A DNA stretch of 64,000 bases from Leptodactylus fallax (GCA_947044405.1 CAMRHE010000018.1:2790001-2854000), one strand, 5' to 3'; shown: positions 1 to 10,612, counted from the stretch's first letter. Numbers and translations: made by a program. The notes: generated from the sequence alone by a model not told the origin.

Positions 1-190
1 GCCAAGGACAACATCTGCACGGAGTTTGTATGCTCACTCCGTGTTTGCATGGGTTTTCTCCGGGTACTCTGATTTCCATCCACTCTCCAAAAGACATACT
101 GATATGGAATTGTGAGCCCAACTTGGGACAGTGTAGATTATATTTGTAAAGTGCTTCAGAATATCAAAGCACTATATAAGTAAGCGTAAG
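1..190 (+). repeat. SINE-like interspersed repeat, 3' portion
   Basis: The segment starts inside the repeat and ends near 190 in a 'gcactatataagtaag' tail. A longer member of the same family lies at 25268-25505 and shares 'caacatctgcaggagtttgt'-type sequence and the 'gggacagtg' block. That copy has a tRNA-like head with a B-box-like 'gggtttgaatcc'. I infer a tRNA-related SINE or short non-autonomous repeat. No RT-encoding partner was identified. Confidence 0.6.
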
Positions 191-630
191 AAAAATAAAT
201 AAGGGCAAATTAATTGCCATTTAATCCCTTAATGAACCCTGTCTTCCAAAATTCATCACTTTTTTTATTTTTCTGTCCACATAGCTATGTGAGGGCTTAT
301 TCTTTGCATTATGAGTTGTACTTTCATTTTCCACCATTTTGGGGTACATATAATGTTTTCGTTAACATTTCATTTACGTTTTTTGGGAATCCATGTGAAA
401 TAACACACAATTCTATCATAATTTTTTGCATTTTGCTTTTACAGCGTTCACTCTGCATTAAAAATGACATGTCAGTTTTGTCTGGCCGGTCATTACAATA
501 CCATATTTATATTGGTTTTTTTTACGTTTTACCGCTTTTACAATAAAACGTCATTTTTGAAAATGAACAATTTTGCTGGGGTCACCGTATTTTGATGCCT
601 AGAACTTTTTTACTGTACTGTTGACTGAGA
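191..630. repeat. Left flank of an AT-rich dispersed frog repeat, split by the Tc1 at 633
   Basis: AT-rich sequence with phrases such as 'gagggcttattctttgc' and 'ttttggggtacatataatg'. Similar phrases reappear at 9847-10130 and 43560-43910. The right-hand continuation of this copy begins directly after the Tc1 at 9847. No coding frame looks real. The class of the repeat is unknown to me. Confidence 0.5.
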
Positions 631-875
631 TACAGTGGGTACGGAAAGTATTCAGACCCCTTTAAATTTTTCACTCTGTTTCATTGCAGCCATTTGATAA
701 AAGCAAAAAAGTTCATTTTATTTCTTATTAATGTACACTCAGCACCCCATCTTGACAGAAAAAAACAGAAATGTAGATATTTTTGCTAATTTATTAAAAA
801 AGAAAAACTGAAATATGACATGGTCATAAGTATTCAGACTCTTTGCTCAGTATTGGGTAGAAGCACCCTTTTGAG

Positions 876-1445
876 CTAGTACAGCCATGAGACTTCTTGG
901 GAATGATGCAACAAGTTTTTCACATCTGGATTTGGGGATCCTCTGCCATTTTCCTTGCAGATCCTCTCCAGTTCCGTCAGGTTGGATGGTGAACATTGGT
1001 GGACAGCCATTTTCAGGTCTCTCCAGAGATGCTCAATTGGGTTGAGGTCAGGGCTCTGGCTGGGCCAGTCAAGAATGGTCACAGAGTTGATCCGAAGCCG
1101 CTCCTTTGTTATTTTAGCTGTGTGCTTAGGGTCATTGTCTTGTTGGAAGGTGAACCTTCAGCCCAGTCTGAGGTCCAAAGCACTCTGGAAGAGGTTTTCT
1201 TCCAGGATAGCTCTATACTTGGCCACATTCATCTTTCCTTCATTCAACCAGTCGTCCTGTCCCTGCAGCTAAAAAACACCCCCATAGAATGATACTGCCA
1301 CCACCATGTTTCACTGTTGGGATTGTATTGGGCAGGTGATGAGCAGTGCCTGGTTTTCTCCAGACATACCGCTTAGAATTAACGCCAAAAAGTTCAATCT
1401 TCGTCTCATCAGACCAGAGAATCTTATTTCTCATAGTCTGGGAGT
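876..1445 (-). pseudogene. Tc1 transposase, C-terminal catalytic half (broken)
   Basis: Reading minus from 1445, the frame gives [17 protein letters not shown], holding the first catalytic Asp, then [11 protein letters not shown]. Homology then breaks near 1240 and resumes in another frame, with [16 protein letters not shown] holding the catalytic Glu, ending near 876. At least one frameshift therefore lies between the motifs. The N-terminal half is 7.6 kb away at 9028-9466, separated by the hAT insertion. Family: Tc1 DD34E transposases, which cut and paste at TA. This copy cannot encode a functional enzyme as it stands. Confidence 0.88.
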
Positions 1446-1478
1446 CAGAGGCGTAGCTAGGGGTTCAGCACAGGGGGG

Positions 1479-1539
1479 CGAACATGTCCAAGTGGGCCCC
1501 CAACTTGGACATGTTCGTATACTGATACTATCAGTATAC
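1479..1539. repeat. Two adjacent hairpins near the hAT left end
   Basis: First hairpin: 15-bp perfect arms CGAACATGTCCAAGT and complement around a G/C-rich loop (1479-1517). It is followed by a 23-bp near-perfect palindrome starting GTATACTGATA (1517-1539). They sit about 35 bp inside the TIR. Subterminal repeats and palindromes are common transposase-binding features in hAT elements; that role here is inference. Confidence 0.6.
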
Positions 1540-2470
1540 GGTGAGCGTATAGTGATATATAGCAGCTCTACACAGGGCTCGCAGACGATTTAGGGAACAG
1601 GGCAGTCTTTGGACTTACAGGTGACGTCTCTAACTAATCATTCACATTCCCCATCTCTTTCATCTGGACAGCCATGACCACTTCTTCCAGTCTCTGTAAA
1701 GTCTGCAACACAGACATCTTTAGCTCCTCTTATTGATCGCGGTTTTTCCTGCAGCACTTTGCACAGAAAGTTCGCAGAGGTTTCCTCTGTGGACTTTCTG
1801 CTTCAATTATATCTATAGGGAAACTGCTGTCATTTCTATAGGTATAACTGACATGCTGTGATTTCCAAAACTGCAACTGTTTTGGAAATCGCAGCGTATC
1901 CGCTGCGCATATTTTACTGCAAAGTGGGGATGGGATGGAGGCCCCATGTGGCGAAAACCTACAGAAAAAAACCGTGGCATTTTAGCAAATTCCATGGGCA
2001 CATTCCAGAAAAATATGTACAGCAGACGCACTGCGATTTCCAAAACCGTTGCGCTTTTGGAAATTGCAGTATGTCAATTATACCTATGGAAACACCGGCT
2101 GTTTCTGTATAGGTGTATTAAAAACAGTAAGTCCACAGGGAATGTTACCGCCTCAGTTTTTCCTGCAGCGCTTTTTTTTGCTGGAGCCCGCTACGTGGGG
2201 CCTTAGTCTTAATAAAGCCCAAGTGCCACTTTAATTAAATTAATTGACCCTCATATTATGCCCCTGATTCCCCCTGACATAAATACTGCACCTCTAATGA
2301 CTCCTTATATCAATGACCACCCCCTTATGTTCATAATGCCTCCTAATATAAATGATGCCCCCTAATGGCCCCTTATATAAATAACCTCCCCCCTTGTATT
2401 CATAATGCCCCCCAATAACCCTTATATAAATGAACCCCCCATTGTCATAATGCCCCCTAATGAATCCTTC
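1540..2470. repeat. hAT interior: fold-back and pyrimidine-rich repeats, no gene
   Basis: From about 1800 to 2110 the sequence contains partial inverted repeats built from 'gatttccaaaactgcaac' and 'tttggaaatcgcag'. From about 2240 to 2470 there is a degenerate tandem array of 'ataatgccccctaatg'-like units. No convincing reading frame is present. Confidence 0.5.
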
Positions 2471-2922
2471 CTTTATAGCAGGGGTAGGCAACCTTTTTTG
2501 TTCGGTGTGCCGATTTTAATAAAAAAATCAAAGATGAGGTACTTGGAGTGCCGGTCAATAATTGTAAGTCTGACGACCCCTAAACTAAAGTCATATACCA
2601 CAAACCATAACACAGAAGTGCTGCCACCAGATGCTTTAGGACACATGCGTTTACTGCTATTTCCTGGGATACTCCTGTACTTTCCGATTAGAAGCAATGA
2701 AAGTCCATGTGCAGCCCCCAATTAGTGGTAAATGTGTCCAGGAGCACCGTATGGCGGCATCCTTATGGTGAATACACACTATGTATCTGGATGCAGCTAT
2801 ATTTGGAACGTTTTCATTCGATGTAAAACTGGTGCATTTTTGCACACAAAAAAAAAACAAAGCCTGAGTTTTCTGTGCAAAAACACATCCTTAATATAGA
2901 AAACACACCGCCATACAGAATA

Positions 2923-3735
2923 ATGTCCCATAGTGGTTCCTGCACACGGTATATGTCCCATAGCGGCCCCTGCAACATGGTATATGTCCCATAGTGGCCT
3001 CTGCACACGGTATTATGTCCCATAGCAATCCCTGCACATGGTATTATGTCCCATAGCGGTCCCTGCACACGGTATTATGTCCCATAGCGGTCCCTGCACA
3101 CAGTATTTGTCCCATAGCGGTCCCTGCACACGGTATTATGTCCCATAGCGGTCCCTGCACACGGTGTTATGTCCCATAGCGGTCCCTGCACACGGTATTA
3201 TGTCCCATAGCGGTCCCTGCACACAGTATTTGTCCCATAGCAGCCTCTGCACACGGTATTTGTCCCATAGCTGCCCCTGCACACAGTATTTGTCCCATAG
3301 TGTCCTCTGCACACAGTATTTGTCCCATAGCTGCCTCTGCACACAGTATTTGTCCCATAGTGGTCCCTGCACACAGTATTTGTCCCATAGCGGCCCCTGC
3401 ACACGGTATTTGTCCCATAGCTGCCCCTGCACACAGTATTTGTCTCATAGCGGCCCCTGTACACAGTATTTGTCCCATAGCGGCCTCTGCACACAGCAAT
3501 ATATCCCATAGCGGCCCCTACACATGGTATATGTCCCATAGTGGCCCCTGCACACGGTATATGTCCCATAGCGGCCCCTGCACACAGTATATGTCCCATA
3601 GTGGCCCCTGCACACGGTATATGTCCCATAGTGGTCCCTGAACACGGTATTATGCTCTATAGTGGCCCCTGCACACGGTATTATGCTCTATAGTGGCCCC
3701 TGCACATGGTATTATGCTCTATAGTGGCCCCTGCA
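2923..3735. repeat. Minisatellite, about 27 copies of a 30-31 bp unit
   Basis: Units read approximately CCCATAGCGGYCCCTGCACA followed by CRGTATTATGT. About 27 head-to-tail copies are visible, alternating between 30-bp ('tatttgt') and 31-bp ('tattatgt') versions. Open frames through the array on both strands arise only because the unit lacks stops in some frames; they are not genes. Related units occur at 18760-18890, 23420-23600, 42600-42800, 61730-61800 and 62610-62655. Confidence 0.92.
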
Positions 3736-3745
3736 CATTCACTAG

Positions 3746-4130
3746 CTATTATTATACTGTGGGGTCTCTTCAGACCACAGAGTATAATAAGTGGAGGGCA
3801 AAGAGAGGTGATGAAACATAAAAAACAATGTTAACTCACCATTCCACGCTCCGCAGCCGCTCTGTATCTTCGGGCGCTTCTGCCTGTAGTCAGCGACCGC
3901 TCATTGAGTCTCAGGGGTCACGTCGCGTCATTATGCGTAATGACGTCAGACGCAGACGTGACCCCTGAGGCCCTGTCAGCTGACTACAGGCAGAAGTGCC
4001 CGAAGATTACAGAGCGGCTGCGGAGCGTGGAATAGTGAGTAACCTTGTTTTTTATGTTTGATCATCTCCCCGGGGGCTCCGCTTATTATACTCGGGGGTC
4101 TGAAGAGACCCCACAGTATAATAATAGCAG
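3746..4130. repeat. Long imperfect palindrome (fold-back core) of the hAT
   Basis: Arms begin 'attattatactgtggggtct' on the left and end with its near-complement on the right. The centre is close to 3938, at 'cgtcattatgcgtaatgacg', near-palindromic in itself. Smaller hairpins ('ggggtctcttcagacc') sit at the arm tips. A related fold-back lies at 23625-23960 in a hAT with different terminal sequences. Confidence 0.85.
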
Positions 4131-4517
4131 TTTCGTTTTGGACGTGTTTGGTCCGATCGAAACTGCTGGGTGAGGAATCCGCTGCCGTGCCAGGGAAATA
4201 TGCCTCGCGTGCCAAGAGTGGCACGCGTGCCATAGGTTGCCGACCCCTGCTTTATAGTTATATTTCCCCCTCCTAACCACCCCTTATACTATTACATACC
4301 TTCCATCTTTTAAAGGACAGAAAGCAGCAAATTTAGCTCCACCCAATTCTATGTTGACTCCGCCCATTCTCATCTATTTTTTCATGTGCTCCCACACATT
4401 ATAATGCTCCTACTGTAACCCTAACATTATATGCCCCCGCATTATAATGTTCTCCTCCAATTGCCCCACAGTATTAAGTCCCTCTAATCGTGCCCCAGTT
4501 TAAATTGGCGGAAACTA

Positions 4518-7500
4518 ATTAATGCCCCCTCTGCCCCTGGCCCTGATGTCCTGTGGAACTCTCATAAGGCCTTTATTAGAGGAACGTTCATTCGCTTGGG
4601 GCATATAGAAAAGAAAAATAGACTGGCAGAGATAGATAGATTGCTCCACCAAATTAAATCCATCGACAATAGCAATAAAAAGTCTCTCTCTCCATCCAAT
4701 GCAGCAAAATTGATGACATTACACCACCAACTGACAGCTTGTTTATTGCATAAATATGAGAAAAATCTAAAAAGGACCAAAGCTACATATTATTCTCAGT
4801 CCATTAAAGCAAGCAAACTCCTAGCCTCCAAACTCAAACAAAAACATGCGAAATCTAGAATTCAATTTCTTCACAGTAAAGATGGCACTTATAAAATATA
4901 TGACCCTAGGGGCATAGCTGATGCCTTTAGGTCATTTTACGAAGGCCTCTACAATATCGTGGAAGACACAGCGGTTGCTCCCCCAACGAGCGATGACATT
5001 GAACGCTTTCTTGTAGCTGCCCAATTACCCAAGCTCACCGAGTCACAACTGGACTCTTTGAATACACCCATTACTTCAGAGGAGTTGTTGTCAGTTATCA
5101 AATCGCTGCCATCTCACAAGTCTCCGGGCCCTGATGGCCTTACCAATGAATACTACAAACGATTTTTCCCAATCCTGAAAGACCCGCCGCGATGGATTCC
5201 GGTACCATCCCAAAAGAGAACCAAGAGGCTTTGGTGGTTACGCTACCAAAGCCGGGAAAACCGACCACTGAGCCCCAAAACTTCCGACCTATCTCTTTGC
5301 TAAATTCCGACCTGAAAATCTATGCCAAATTACTAGCAAGCAGATTAGCTCCCGAGCTTGATAAATAATGATCAGGTGCGATTTGTCAAGGGGAGGCAAT
5401 CTTATGACAATACCAGACGCATTTTGAACCTCATGCATTACATTGACGGTAGGAAAGTAGAGGCGGTGATCCTTGCGTTGGACGCTGAGAAGGCGTTTGA
5501 TCGCATTTGCTGGTCGTATGCCTTCTCGGTGCTCAGAAATATGGGGTTCTCTGGAGCTATTTTGAAGGCGATAGAGGCGTTATACTCCGCACCCTCTGCG
5601 AGAGTGTTCACTAATGGAGTAGTATCGTACCTATTTCTGATAACAAATGGGACCAGACAGGGATGCCCCCTGTCGCCCCTGATATTTGTTCTTTCCATGG
5701 AACCATTGGCCCAAACGCTCAGACTAGATACCAACATAGGGGGCATTGATATAGGGAATAAAACTCATCTTATATCGCTCTACGCTGATGATATTATTCT
5801 CACCCTGTCTAAGCCACTAACTTCTGTCCCCCGCCTAATGGATATTATTACTAAGTTTGGGCAACTATCGTTTTACAAATTGAATATGGCCAAATCACAG
5901 GCGCTACCTTTGAATGTCCCTCCTTCTTTGCTTCATCAAATGAAGTCGAATTATGATTTTGACTGGAGGGAGGACAATGTCCAATACCTGGGGACACAGA
6001 TGACAACGTCCCCAGGGACCCTTTATAGAAGTAACTACATACCAATGTTAAAACTACTACAAGAAGAGACGGAGCGAATGTCAAAAACAGATACCTCCTG
6101 GATAGGCCGAGTAGCGGCCTTTAAAATGTTACTACTACCTAGGCTTTTATATTTGTTTCGCACGCTCCCAATACCCATTCCTGTTTCCTTTTTTGAAACA
6201 ACACAAAGGGTGATATCAAAATTTATATGGAATGGGAAGAGACCCAGAATAAACAAAAGCTGCCTATTCAAACAAAAGGATGCAGGAGGGCTGGGAGTTC
6301 CGTTGATAAGAAACTACTATATAGCCTCACTGGTCACTCAGTGCGCTAGGTGGAAGTCAATGGACACCTTGGTTCCATGGTTGCACATAGAACAGGCGTT
6401 TATCGCTCCTCTAAAACTGGAAGATGCGCTGTGGTTACCCTTTTGGAACATTTTAGCTCCTAGATCCTTCTCCCCGGTCATGGTTGCCTCATTGGCGGCA
6501 TGGAAGATAATGCACGGGAAAGCTAATCCTATGAAACACTTTCATATTTCTGAGATGCCTTTGTCACTAATGTCATGGGTAATCGATGACTTGAGAATTT
6601 CGGATTGGGAGTCGAGGGGGATCACACAGATTTCTCAATTATATTCTGACACTAAACAACCTATATTGTTTGCAGACCTTAGACAGAAATACGGGCTCCC
6701 TATAGGCGACTTCCTTAAATATTTTCAAATATGGCACTTCGTATCTAAGCATCCCGTGACGCTTTTGCCCCACAGTGGCGCCCTTTTCACTTGGCTTTCT
6801 ACCAAGGTGAGAGGATTGCGTTTTCTGTATGATAAAATGGACGAAATATCGACCTTCACTAGATCTACCCCATTCCGTTATTGGGAGAGAGATTTGGGGA
6901 TTGTCATCACCCTTGAGGAATGGCAGCAAGCAATTAGGCTGATCCATCTATCCTTAAAGTGTAGCACGCACATTGAGACGGCCATGAAAATAGTATTACG
7001 ATGGTATAGGACCCCGACTATGCTACAGTTAGCCTATCCCTCTGAATCAGGAAACTGTTGGAGGGGATGTGGGGGTAGAGGATCCCTTATCCATATTTTG
7101 GGGAATTGCCCCATAATTCAAGGATACTGGGACGGGGTCTTCGGGATGCTATCGGAGCTATTCGATTTCCGACTCCCATACACCGCTAGCATGGCTATCC
7201 TGATAATCGGAATTCCCAGTGCACTAAAGGCATACAAAAAACTTACCTGCAAAATTCTGACTATAGCCAAATTGATGTTGGTGCAAAGATGGAGGACAGT
7301 AGCTCCTCCGCTCATGTCGGATCTGTTAACAGCCATAAATAGCACATACACTTATGAAAGAATAATCGCCCTGGGAAATAACTCTTTCCACAGCTTTGAG
7401 AAAATCTGGGAAGCGTGGATTTACTCTCGATTCATTCTGAAAGAGAACCGGGGGGTCGCAGGAAGTCCGGGAGGGGGGGATGCAATGACTGCAATAAATA

Positions 7501-7906
7501 GGCGAGGGGGGGTCAAACCAGTCAAATCTGTCAAACCGGTCAACCTCGGGGTAGAGGAGGCAGAAGAGGGGGGGGAATTCAGAAATGACAAAACGGAGTT
7601 TTGGTGTCTACACACTAATAGAGGCCTTACAACCAAGGGAAGGTTGATACTGTAGAACATGTTCTAGGAATGATTCAAGATAGCCCGCTGACTGTGCCTG
7701 AAAGTTATTGTTATAGTTAAGATTTACTATGTTAATACGTTGCATATCTGTCTTATTGATGTATGATTTACAGATGTATTTTGGAAAAGAAAGTAATATG
7801 TTATTTTGCATACTATACTATAATGCATGCCAATGTACATTGTGACATATGTCAATACTGTATTTTACCTTTATTCTTTGAAAACTTGAATAAAAACTAT
7901 TGAAAC
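4518..7906 (+). mobile_element. 5'-truncated LINE, L1/Tx1-like
   Basis: The element is flanked by a perfect 17-bp duplication TAAATTGGCGGAAACTA (4501-4517 and 7907-7923). It is 3389 bp, lacks the 5' UTR, ORF1 and endonuclease, and ends in 'aataaaaactattgaaac' rather than a long poly(A). The ORF2 reading is plus strand. Variable-length TSDs and 5' truncation are the hallmarks of target-primed reverse transcription. It inserted inside the hAT at 1446-9019. Confidence 0.93.
4545..7655 (+). pseudogene. LINE ORF2 reverse transcriptase, broken in mid-RT
   Basis: The first block (4545-5170) reads through the pre-RT region to SPGPDGLTNEYYKRF. Homology is then lost and frames shift between about 5170 and 5360, with NFRPISLL in another frame at 5277. 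The long open frame 5358-7655 contains ALDAEKAFDRICW, the GTRQGCPLSPL block and LYADDIILTL (the YADD catalytic motif of RT). It ends with a C-terminal cysteine motif CWRGCGGRGSLIHILGNC (about 7060-7110) typical of L1-type ORF2. Catalytic Asp residues are kept, but the fingers region is deleted or shifted and no endonuclease is present, so it is dead on arrival or decayed. Clade assignment (L1/Tx1) rests on motif recognition only. Confidence 0.9.
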
Positions 7907-7923
7907 TAAATTGGCGGAAACTA

Positions 7924-8420
7924 GAGGGGGATATAAAACTGGGGCAGCTGTAGGGTGACATTAAACTATGGGACAATTGGAGGGTGACATTAAACAGTGG
8001 GGGTAGTTGGAGGTGGACATTAAACTGGGGGCAACTAGAGGCAGACATGTCCCCCTCAAGCTACCCCCCACAGTTTAATGTCCTCCTCCAGTTGCACCCA
8101 GTTTAATGTCACCCTCCATCTGCTCCCCCAGATTAATGTCCCTCTTTATCTGCCACCATCTTAATGTCCCCCTTCATCTGTTACCAGCTTAATGCCCCTT
8201 TCATCAGACCCCAGTTTAATGTCCCCCTTTATCTGCCACCAATTTAATTTCCCCCTTCATCTGTCACCAGCTTAATTCCCCCCTTCATCTGCCCCCAGTT
8301 TAATTGCCCCCTCCATCTACCACCAGCTTAATGTCCCCCTTTATCTGCCACCAATTTAATTTCCCCCCTTCATCTGTCACCAGCTTAATGCCCCCCTTCA
8401 TCTGCCCCAAGCTTTCTGTG
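7924..8420. repeat. Degenerate pyrimidine-rich minisatellite in the hAT right half
   Basis: Units of roughly 28-30 bp similar to 'cagcttaatgtcccccttca' followed by 'tctgccac' repeat head to tail. The start contains inverted purine-rich versions ('ggacattaaactggggg'). No coding sequence. Confidence 0.7.
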
Positions 8421-9019
8421 TAACATCACAGTCTGTCCCACAGTATCCAGAATAGCTCCGCCCACACAGGAGTCTGATCACATGGTCATGACATCATCAA
8501 AGGTCCTTTACCCACTAGGATTTAGCATCTATCCTTTACACTACCCTAATAAAGTTTGTTAACAGCAAAACTCTTCAGGGGCATAGCGGGACAAACTGTA
8601 AGCTATGCGGGACAGCTGTGTATAATAAGGACTCCCCCACTGGGAGCTATGCCATTAATATACCCACAAAAAAAAAAAAAGTCACACTCACCTATCTGCG
8701 ATCCTGATGAATGGAACCGCCGCTTCTTCTCTGTCTACGCACAGGACGTCTGTGTCTGAGCACAGGTGGCGCAATGTTGTGACGTCATCGCGCCGCCCGT
8801 GCTGAGAAGCAGACATCGGTCTGTGGTCTCAGCGTCTTGTAAACCACAGGCCTGTATTGGCTTGCGGTTTACAATACTGTTAAGTTGCAGGAAGCGTTTT
8901 AACTAGATTGGTTTCTGCAGACACCGATCTAGTTAGAAATAAAGGATGTATTAATAGCGGCCCCGGGGTAGGCCCCAAAGAGTCAGTGGCCCCCCCCCCC
9001 CCCGCTACCTACTCCTCTG
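8421..9019. repeat. hAT right arm with subterminal sequence
   Basis: Contains 'gtgacgtcatcgcgccgccc' and partial fold-back sequence, a poly(A) tract near 8666 and a C-homopolymer at 8991-9003, then the right TIR. No gene seen. Confidence 0.5.
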
Positions 9020-9027
9020 CTGGGAGT

Positions 9028-9466
9028 CCTTCGTGTGTTTTTTGGCAAACTCTATGCGGGCTTTCATATGTCTTGCACTGAGGAGAGGCTTCCTTCGGGC
9101 CACTCTGCCATGAAGCCCCGACTGGTGGAGGGCTGCAGTGATAGTTGACTTTGTGGAACTTTCTCCCATCTCCCTACTGCATCTCTGGAGCTCAGCCACA
9201 GTGATCTTTGGGTTCTTCTTTACCTCTCTCACCAAGGCTCTTCTCCCACGATTGCTCAGTTTGGCTGGATGGCCAGGTCTAGGAAGAGTTCTGGTCGTCC
9301 CAAACTTCTTCCATTTAAGGATTATGGAGACCACTGTGCTCTTAGGAACCTTGAGTGCTGCAGAAATTCTTTTGTAACTTTGGCCAGATCTGTGCCTTGC
9401 CACAATTCTGTCTCTGAGCTCCTTGGGCAGTTCCTTTGACCTCATGATTCTCATTTGCTCTGACAT
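9028..9466 (-). pseudogene. Tc1 transposase, N-terminal DNA-binding half
   Basis: The start at 9466 gives MSEQMRIMRSKELPKELRDR, the same beginning as the uninterrupted copy at 21850. The frame stays open through the paired-like HTH (YKRISAALKVPKSTV), the GRPR-like linker (LPRPGHPAKL) and the second HTH, to KKHTKDSQ. It runs directly into the hAT terminus at the TSD. It would encode the DNA-binding half only. Confidence 0.9.
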
Positions 9467-9846
9467 GCACTGTGAGCTGTGAGGTCTTATATAGACAGGT
9501 GTGTGCCTTTCCTAATCAAGTCCAATCAGTTAAATTAAACACAGCTGGACTCCAATGAAGGAGTAGAACCATCTCAAGGAGGATCAGAAGGAAATGGACA
9601 GCATTTGAGTTAAATATGAGTGTTGTAGCAAAGGGTCTGAATACTTATGACCATGTGATATTTCAGTTTTTCTTTTTTGATAAATTGGCAAAAATATCTA
9701 CATTTCTGGTTTTTTTCTGTCAAGATGGGGTGCTGAGTGTACAATAATGAGAAATAAAATGAACTTTTTTGCTTTTAGCAAATGGCTGCAATGAAACAAA
9801 GAGTGAAAAATTTAAAGGGGTCTGAATACTTTTTGTACCCACTGTA

Positions 9847-10460
9847 TCTCAGGGCACTTTATTTGCGGTACAAGTTGTACTTTTTATTGGTACCAATGTT
9901 TGGTATGTATGACTTTTTCATCACTTTTTATTATTTTTTGGGGAAAGCAAAGTGACCAAAATACGTTAATTTGCACATTGCGGTATTTTTTTTTTTTTTT
10001 TTTGACGTTCACCGTACAGGATAAATAATGCTATATTTGGATAGTGGGGACTTATACGCATTTGGGGATACCTAACATGTTTGTTTATTTTTGTTTACAT
10101 TATATATTTTTTTAATATAACAGTAGGTTTTTTTTTACTTTTTATTATTTATTTATTTTTGTGTGTTTTTACTATGTGTTTCTGTGTTTTTTCACTTTTT
10201 ACCTATCCCACAAGGGGACTTGAAGCTGGGATCTCAGATCCCTTGTGCAATGTCCTGCAATACTTAATATTGCAGAACACCACACAGTAGTTCCTATGGG
10301 AACTGTGCACGGGAAGTCAGGAGGCCGTGGCCCGGTCTCCTGGCTGCCATGACAACCCCATGGAACCCACAATCTTATCGCGGGGGAATCTGAGGGGTGA
10401 CGGGGGAGCGATCTTGCCCCCGGACCACCTGAATGCCGTGATCGCTATTCTACCTGTTCA
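9847..10460. repeat. Right flank of the dispersed repeat interrupted by Tc1 copy 1
   Basis: Continues the repeat at 191-630: 'ctttatttgcggtacaagtt', 'tactttttattggtacc', then a G/C-rich block with 'cgcgggggaatctgaggggt'. No coding content. Confidence 0.5.
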
Positions 10461-10466
10461 AGAGAT

Positions 10467-10612
10467 ATGTCCCCTGGAAGGGTATATGCAAGTTAGCTCA
10501 TTTTCATCAAGTGGGTAGTAACTTTTTGTTTTTCTCAGAGAAAATAAAATGTTAATGGCCACTCTGTGAATCAGAGCTAATTTACAAATAACTTTCCAGG
10601 GGTCACATTTTT
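10467..10612. repeat. Small palindromic MITE-like repeat
   Basis: Left 'atgtcccctggaagggtata' and 'tgcaagttagctc' are inverted at the right as 'gagctaatttacaaataac' and 'tttccaggggtcacat'. It folds back over about 145 bp. TSD not resolved. Confidence 0.5.

Larger units (their letters stand above)
2479..4249. mobile_element. Nested hAT MITE-like element (family A, copy 1)
   Basis: Termini are CAGGGGTAGGCAACC and, at the right, GGTTGCCGACCCCTG. The flanking 8-bp TSD CTTTATAG is perfect at 2471-2478 and 4250-4257. Length is 1771 bp with no transposase. The interior has a roughly 31-bp tandem array (2923-3735) followed by a long imperfect palindrome (3746-4130). A second member with the same ends but a different interior lies at 62509-63823. 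Confidence 0.93.
1446..9019. mobile_element. Large non-autonomous hAT element inserted in Tc1 copy 1
   Basis: Termini are CAGAGGCGTAGCTAGGGG on the left and, read inward from the right, CAGAGGAGTAGGTAGCGGGG. They match closely and have the CAGRGG start common in hAT elements. The flanking 8 bp are a perfect duplication, CTGGGAGT at 1438-1445 and 9020-9027; 8-bp TSDs are diagnostic of hAT. The uninterrupted Tc1 at 21473 shows the pre-insertion sequence with one copy. No hAT transposase was seen. Own sequence is about 2.4 kb; the rest is a nested hAT (2479-4249) and a LINE (4518-7906). Confidence 0.92.
633..9844 (-). mobile_element. Tc1-like transposon copy 1, minus strand, split by a 7.6-kb hAT insertion
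   Basis: The ends are inverted repeats beginning CAGTGGGTACGGAAAGTATT on the left and its complement on the right, next to TA dinucleotides at 631-632 and 9845-9846 (TA is the Tc1/mariner target duplication). Without the insert (1446-9019 plus one TSD copy) the element is about 1.63 kb, the size of the uninterrupted copy at 21473-23107. Orientation is minus: the transposase N-terminal half lies at high coordinates and the C-terminal half at low coordinates. The breakpoint falls between the HTH region and the catalytic domain. Confidence 0.93.

Noticed and set aside
3136..3645. Several open frames of 60-140 codons on both strands reading repeated MGHIPCAGA- or CTQYLSHSG-like peptides
   Set aside because: They are translations of the 30-31 bp minisatellite; frames exist because the unit lacks stops. 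No start context or homology.
8750..8830. G/C-rich 'gtgacgtcatcgcgccgccc' as a possible promoter or CRE site
   Set aside because: It is part of hAT interior sequence, with similar 'tgacgtc' words in the fold-back cores; no transcript evidence.
1446..9019. Idea that the minisatellites are a CRISPR-like array
   Set aside because: Units abut with no unique spacers, they degenerate gradually, and they lie within a eukaryotic transposon.
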